A DNA stretch of 64,000 nt, taken from NCBI RefSeq assembly GCF_000021685.1, contig NC_011959.1, positions 1,116,001 through 1,180,000 on the forward strand. Direction: 5' to 3'. Within the stretch, counting starts at the first letter, position 1. Each line of letters opens with the position of its first letter. Below, in pieces: positions 60,755-64,000 of this stretch. The stretch comes from Thermomicrobium roseum DSM 5159. GTDB taxonomy: Bacteria; Chloroflexota; Chloroflexia; Thermomicrobiales; Thermomicrobiaceae. The translations under genes and the position numbers were made by a program. The notes beneath the pieces were generated by a model. That model ran no database searches. It saw only the letters and a program-made list of their open reading frames with translations, and was not told the origin of the DNA.

Positions 60755-61297
60755 TCAGAGCAACGTCCAACCGAAGTATCCGAGCAGTGCGATCACGCTT
60801 TTGGCATCGCAGATCGAGCCAGTGCGGAGAGCCTCCCGAGCCTCCTCTGGAGCGAGCTCGACGACGTGCAAGCGTTCGTCACCAGCCGGGTGTGCTGCAC
60901 CAGCACTCAGCGCTTCGGCCACGAATACCACGAGTTCCTCGTCCGTCCAGCCCGGACTCACATAGAAGCGAATCAACTCGCGGAGCCGTCCCGCCCGATA
61001 ACCGGTCTCCTCCTCGAGCTCCCGCAAGGCACAGGCATCCGGCTCTTCGTTGGCTTCGCGCGTTCCTGCAGGAATTTCCAGAAGCGTCTTCCCGACCGCA
61101 TACCGGTATTGGCGAACGAATACGATCCGCCCGTCGTCCCGGATCGGGAGGATAGCAACGGCCCCCGGATGGTGCGCCACCTCGCGGATCGCCCGCCGGC
61201 CGTCGGCCAGCAGAACATGATCACGAGAGACCTGCAACAACCGCCCCGCAAAAACCGTCTCGCTTCGCTCGACCCGTTCGACCTCCACCGTGTCCAT
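60755..61297 (-). CDS. NUDIX hydrolase, ADP-ribose pyrophosphatase-like
   Basis: 180 aa. Perfect Nudix box G-x5-E-x7-REL-x-EE-x-G in GTREANEEPDACALRELEEETG, preceded by VFVRQYRYAVGKTLLEIPAG. The SPGWTDEELVVFVAE stretch is typical of ADPRases. Likely hydrolyses ADP-ribose or related nucleoside diphosphates. At the 61297 ATG the ribosome site is immediately adjacent; an in-frame GTG at 61288, 8 bases after AAGGA, could be the true start. Confidence 0.88.
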   Translation of the reverse strand: MDTVEVERVERSETVFAGRLLQVSRDHVLLADGRRAIREVAHHPGAVAILPIRDDGRIVFVRQYRYAVGKTLLEIPAGTREANEEPDACALRELEEETGYRAGRLRELIRFYVSPGWTDEELVVFVAEALSAGAAHPAGDERLHVVELAPEEAREALRTGSICDAKSVIALLGYFGWTLL

Positions 61298-61993
61298 CCT
61301 TCCCGTTCACGCAGCGAAACCATCCTCGCTGGTGGGACAGTTCTACCGGATCGTGTCGCTCCCGCAGGGACTCGTCGCCGTGCCTTCCCGGCAGCAGGGA
61401 TTCCCGATGCTCGAAGAGATCAGCCCTCCCCCTCGCCGAGAGACAGGTTACCGTTCCCGGACAGCTACACCCCGCTCCGTTGTAGGCTGTGACCGAGACG
61501 CTACTCGGCAACGCGATCGCTGCGCCTCTCCGGTTTCCTGATCCGGGGTCGCCGAGCTGAGTGCAACGGAGCACGAGGCAGTTCGGTGCAGTGAGTCAAA
61601 GGGACGAACTCCTCCAGCGAAGCACTGGCAGAACAGGTCGATCGGTCGCCTGCGACCACCGAGTACTTGCGTCGAGTCACCGAGGATCGGAGGAGCATGG
61701 GCTGCGCGAGGACACACCGAAAGCCTCGCCGATCCCATCGATCGCTGCAGAAACGCTGGTACGTCGGCGCTCGGGATGCTTGCTCGCCACGAGTGTCGGA
61801 CTCGTCCGCCAACGGGGTTCAGCTCGAGATGCTTCGTTCCCGCTGCTCCGGGAGCGATCATGCTCCTGACGGAGTCATCGATTCCGGTTCAGCGTCCGCA
61901 CGAGTAGTTCGGACGTCTTTTCGTTCCCCCTTGGTGCTCGACAGCTCCGTCCGGGGATCGGTCACGACACAACTCGGGAGCATGGGGGAGCCT
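61298..61993. other. ~700 bases without a recognised gene
   Basis: Between the NUDIX gene and tRNA-Cys I see open frames on both strands but none with a ribosome site, a domain or coding-like composition. I searched by eye for RNase P, tmRNA and SRP RNA signatures and did not find them. Confidence 0.4.
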
Positions 61994-62070
61994 TGGAGGC
62001 GGCGGGCGGATTCGAACCGCCGAATCGCAGTTTTGCAGACTGCTGCCTTAGACCACTTGGCTACGCCGCC
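61994..62070 (-). tRNA. tRNA-Cys (anticodon GCA)
   Basis: Cloverleaf on the minus strand from 62070 to 61994. Acceptor GGCGGCG pairs with CGCCGCC, anticodon loop CTGCAAA within stem CAGT/ACTG, T-arm GGTTCGAATCC, discriminator T as expected for Cys, and CCA encoded (61996-61994). Confidence 0.97.
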
Positions 62071-62087
62071 GACCTCACTCCAAGCAT

Positions 62088-62096
62088 AGTATAGCA
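62088..62096 (-). promoter_or_regulatory. Extended -10 promoter of tRNA-Cys
   Basis: On the minus strand TG-C-TATACT (62096-62088) lies 18 bases upstream of the tRNA 5' end; no clear -35, as expected for extended -10 promoters. Confidence 0.55.
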
Positions 62097-62213
62097 GCTT
62101 CTCGCAATCAGCGCTCGGACTCACGAGCTCCTTGCTCGCAACCGCTCGCGACGGAGCCTGGCGGACGGTCGTTCCGTCCACCGAGCAGAGGGGCCGTGCC
62201 ATCGACCGTCATC

Positions 62214-63923
62214 TCAGCGCAGCACGACCAAGCCATGATCGGTGACGCGAGCCTCCGGAATGACCGAAAGCGCCATGAACGAGAGCAGCGCGAACGGTGC
62301 CGGTACGCGGCTTCCCATCTCGCGCGCTGCCTGCTCGACCGCTTCATACTGTTCTGCCACCGTTTCCAGCGGTTCCGGTGACAAAATTCCTGCCACCGGG
62401 AGCGGTAGTTGTGCTCGGACCAGACCATCGGCGACCGCGGCCAGACCACCGCGCATGGCAACGACCGCATCGATCGCGGCCAAGATATCCCCATCGTCGA
62501 CTCCAACGACGACGATGTTGTGGGCATCGTGTGCGATGGACGAAGCCAGCGCACCACGCCGCAAGCCGAAACCCCGAACCAACCCCACTCCAACGCGTCC
62601 CGTCGCCCGGTGGCGCTCCACGACGACCAGCTTCGCCAAGTCGCGTTCCGGATCAGCAACCACCTCCCCATCACGCACCGTCGGTTCCACTTCGATCGCC
62701 CGGGTCACGATCTGCCCCGGGATCGCTTCCACGGCGATCATCCGATCGCAAGCAGGCAGGCGAAGTCGAGCACGATCGATCGGTGCCACATGCACCGTAT
62801 CCAGGAGCCACTCAGGAATCGTCCGGCTGGTCCGGAAGGTCGCCTTGCCATCCTGAGCGACCACCTCGCCCTGGAACAGGACGAGCCGCGGGCGGATATC
62901 GTCGAGCCGGTCGAATACGACCAAATTGGCCCAGTAGCCGGGCGCGACCAGCCCATAACCGTCCAACCCCCAATACTCGGCCGTGTTGAGCGTCGCCAAG
63001 CGGATCGCCCGAATCGGATCGAGGCCAGCCGCGATCGCCTTGCGCAGGATCGCATCCATATGCCCATCGTGGAGGAGTGTCGCGCAATCCCGGTCATCGC
63101 TCGCGAAGCAGCAGCGCGGGTAGGTAGCCTCGGTCACGAGCGGCAACAATTCGAGCAGGTTGTGCTCGGTTGATCCCTCCCGGATCATGACCTGGAGTCC
63201 CCGCCGCAGCTTCTCGCGGGCCTCCTCCAGTTGCGTCGACTCGTGATCGGATCCCATCCCCGATGCGATATAGGCATTGAGGCGGGAACCACGCAAGCCT
63301 GGTGCGTGCCCATCCCGCCGCCGAGCAGGGAGGCGAAGCTTCTCGTAGATCTCCGCTTCACCGGCGAGGACACCCGGAAAGTTCATCATCTCGCCCAGCG
63401 CAACCGCGTTCGGTAACCTCAGCCCCTCGGCGATCGCAGCCGCGTCCATGACCGCTCCGGCACTTTCGTATGGGCTGGCTGGAACACACGAGGGTATCGT
63501 CAAAAACACACCGAGCGGCAGCCCTGCGGCTGCCTCAGCCAGTGCTCGGATGCCCGCGAGGCCAGCCACATTGGCGATCTCGTGCGGGTCGGTCACGACC
63601 GCTCCTGTCCCATGCGGGACCACCGCACGCGCGAATTGGTCGATCCAGAGGAGCGAACTTTCGACATGGACATGCCCATCGATGAAGGAAGGCGCGAGAT
63701 AGGCTCCAGTCAGATCGATCTCCTCATGCCCATCGCGATACGTTCCGATTCCGGCGATGCGCCCGAACACGATCGCGACATCGGCTTCCTCGATTTCCCC
63801 GCTCGCCACGTTCACGATACGGGCCTGCCGCAACACGAGATCAGCCGGTTCTTCCCCGAGGGCGACACGCAGGAGCCGTTGCCACTCCTCCAGTCGGAGC
63901 GCTTCGATCCCCAGTCCAACCAT
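62214..63923 (-). CDS. ade: Adenine deaminase
   Basis: Deaminates adenine to hypoxanthine (purine salvage), amidohydrolase superfamily. ~569 aa. Metal motifs: SFIDGHVHVESSLL, VVTDPHEIANVAGLAG, FCFASDDRD-like CCFASDDRDCATLL and LATLNTAEYWGLDGYG. C-terminal domain has IAHDAHNIVVVGVDDGDI and MRGGLAAVADG (parts), as in Bacillus Ade. ATG at 63923, 6 bases after GGAGGAACGGA. It begins 17 bases after the upstream partial gene. Confidence 0.93.
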   Translation of the reverse strand: MVGLGIEALRLEEWQRLLRVALGEEPADLVLRQARIVNVASGEIEEADVAIVFGRIAGIGTYRDGHEEIDLTGAYLAPSFIDGHVHVESSLLWIDQFARAVVPHGTGAVVTDPHEIANVAGLAGIRALAEAAAGLPLGVFLTIPSCVPASPYESAGAVMDAAAIAEGLRLPNAVALGEMMNFPGVLAGEAEIYEKLRLPARRRDGHAPGLRGSRLNAYIASGMGSDHESTQLEEAREKLRRGLQVMIREGSTEHNLLELLPLVTEATYPRCCFASDDRDCATLLHDGHMDAILRKAIAAGLDPIRAIRLATLNTAEYWGLDGYGLVAPGYWANLVVFDRLDDIRPRLVLFQGEVVAQDGKATFRTSRTIPEWLLDTVHVAPIDRARLRLPACDRMIAVEAIPGQIVTRAIEVEPTVRDGEVVADPERDLAKLVVVERHRATGRVGVGLVRGFGLRRGALASSIAHDAHNIVVVGVDDGDILAAIDAVVAMRGGLAAVADGLVRAQLPLPVAGILSPEPLETVAEQYEAVEQAAREMGSRVPAPFALLSFMALSVIPEARVTDHGLVVLR

Positions 63924-63940
63924 TCCGTTCCTCCTCGCTC

Positions 63941-64000
63941 TCAATCGAGCAGACGCTCTTCGAGTCGCTCGAGCAGCTCGTTGAGTCGTTCCAAAAGATC
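63941..64000 (-). CDS. 3' end of a coiled-coil gene (cut by window edge)
   Basis: The last 19 codons before TGA encode a leucine-heptad helix (ELLERLEERLLD). The frame continues past the window end. Position 17 bases upstream of ade suggests co-transcription. Nothing else can be said from this fragment. Confidence 0.5.
   Translation of the reverse strand, partial: DLLERLNELLERLEERLLD

Noticed and set aside
61298..61993. RNase P RNA, tmRNA or SRP RNA
   Set aside because: Signature core sequences of these RNAs were not found on either strand.
1..64000. CRISPR array, transposase, integrase or prophage
   Set aside because: No regularly spaced repeats and no protein with such domains; codon style is uniform across the window.

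Overview
The window looks like chromosome from a high-GC, thermophile-like member of the Chloroflexota, most plausibly class Thermomicrobia (Thermomicrobium or a close relative). This is judged from gene content and protein style: a glycosyl/acyl carotenoid cluster with CruF, a Tal-Pgi fusion, an F420-type DDN-like protein, a SelA-like PLP enzyme, and abundant GTG starts with strong GGAGG ribosome sites. No 16S gene is present, so the placement is inference. I see no phage, insertion sequence or CRISPR array. The region is a mosaic of compact operons, often with 1-4 base stop/start overlaps.

Layout. 1-4.3 kb: the 3' part of a DEAD-box helicase, a YebC-family regulator, then a DUF421 membrane protein overlapping a SelA-like PLP enzyme. 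4.3-8.9 kb (minus): a complete sugar-type ABC importer (lipoprotein, two permeases, ATPase). 9.1-11.6 kb: an acetyl/acyl-CoA synthetase and a DDN-like oxidoreductase. 11.7-19.0 kb: a five-gene pentose phosphate operon (tal-pgi, gnd, zwf, opcA, pgl) covering the oxidative branch plus two entry and exit reactions. It meets an orphan PotD-like lipoprotein tail to tail. 20.3-23.5 kb: a DUF420 protein, a phosphonoacetate-hydrolase-like metalloenzyme and an ABC-2 transporter. 23.5-26.0 kb (minus): a small protein, a membrane-anchored sulfite-oxidase-like molybdoenzyme and a TrmO fused to an FmdE-like domain. 26.6-30.9 kb: a CpXC zinc protein, a small membrane protein, ribosomal L25, a MarR regulator, and an MFS exporter divergent from a TetR regulator.

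31.3-38.4 kb holds the most distinctive block. A near-consensus promoter drives crtB, an alpha/beta hydrolase, a CruG/CrtQ-like glycosyltransferase, a CruF hydratase fused to a PlsC-type acyltransferase, crtI and ispH. Together these suggest synthesis of tertiary-hydroxylated, glycosylated and probably acylated carotenoids, with isoprenoid supply encoded in the same unit. 38.5-41.9 kb: a GlcD-GlcF-type fused FAD/Fe-S dehydrogenase and a small membrane protein. 41.9-43.6 kb: dnaA (minus), whose upstream region carries an inverted repeat around an AT-rich core. It is divergent from a MarR regulator and a 14-helix MFS exporter.

45.8-49.7 kb is a sulfur-flavoured unit: promoter, short Cys-rich reading frame, hairpin, then OsmC-family protein, rhodanese, IscU/SufU-type scaffold and SBP56/methanethiol oxidase. 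The rest holds a membrane protein, a PHP phosphatase, a Nif3-family protein, phosphomannomutase, DUF402, an HTH regulator, a small zinc protein and a D-threonine-aldolase-like enzyme. It ends with a purine block (purN, guaA, purD, later ade), an orphan LuxR-type response regulator, a NUDIX hydrolase, tRNA-Cys(GCA), and the 3' tail of a coiled-coil gene cut by the window edge.
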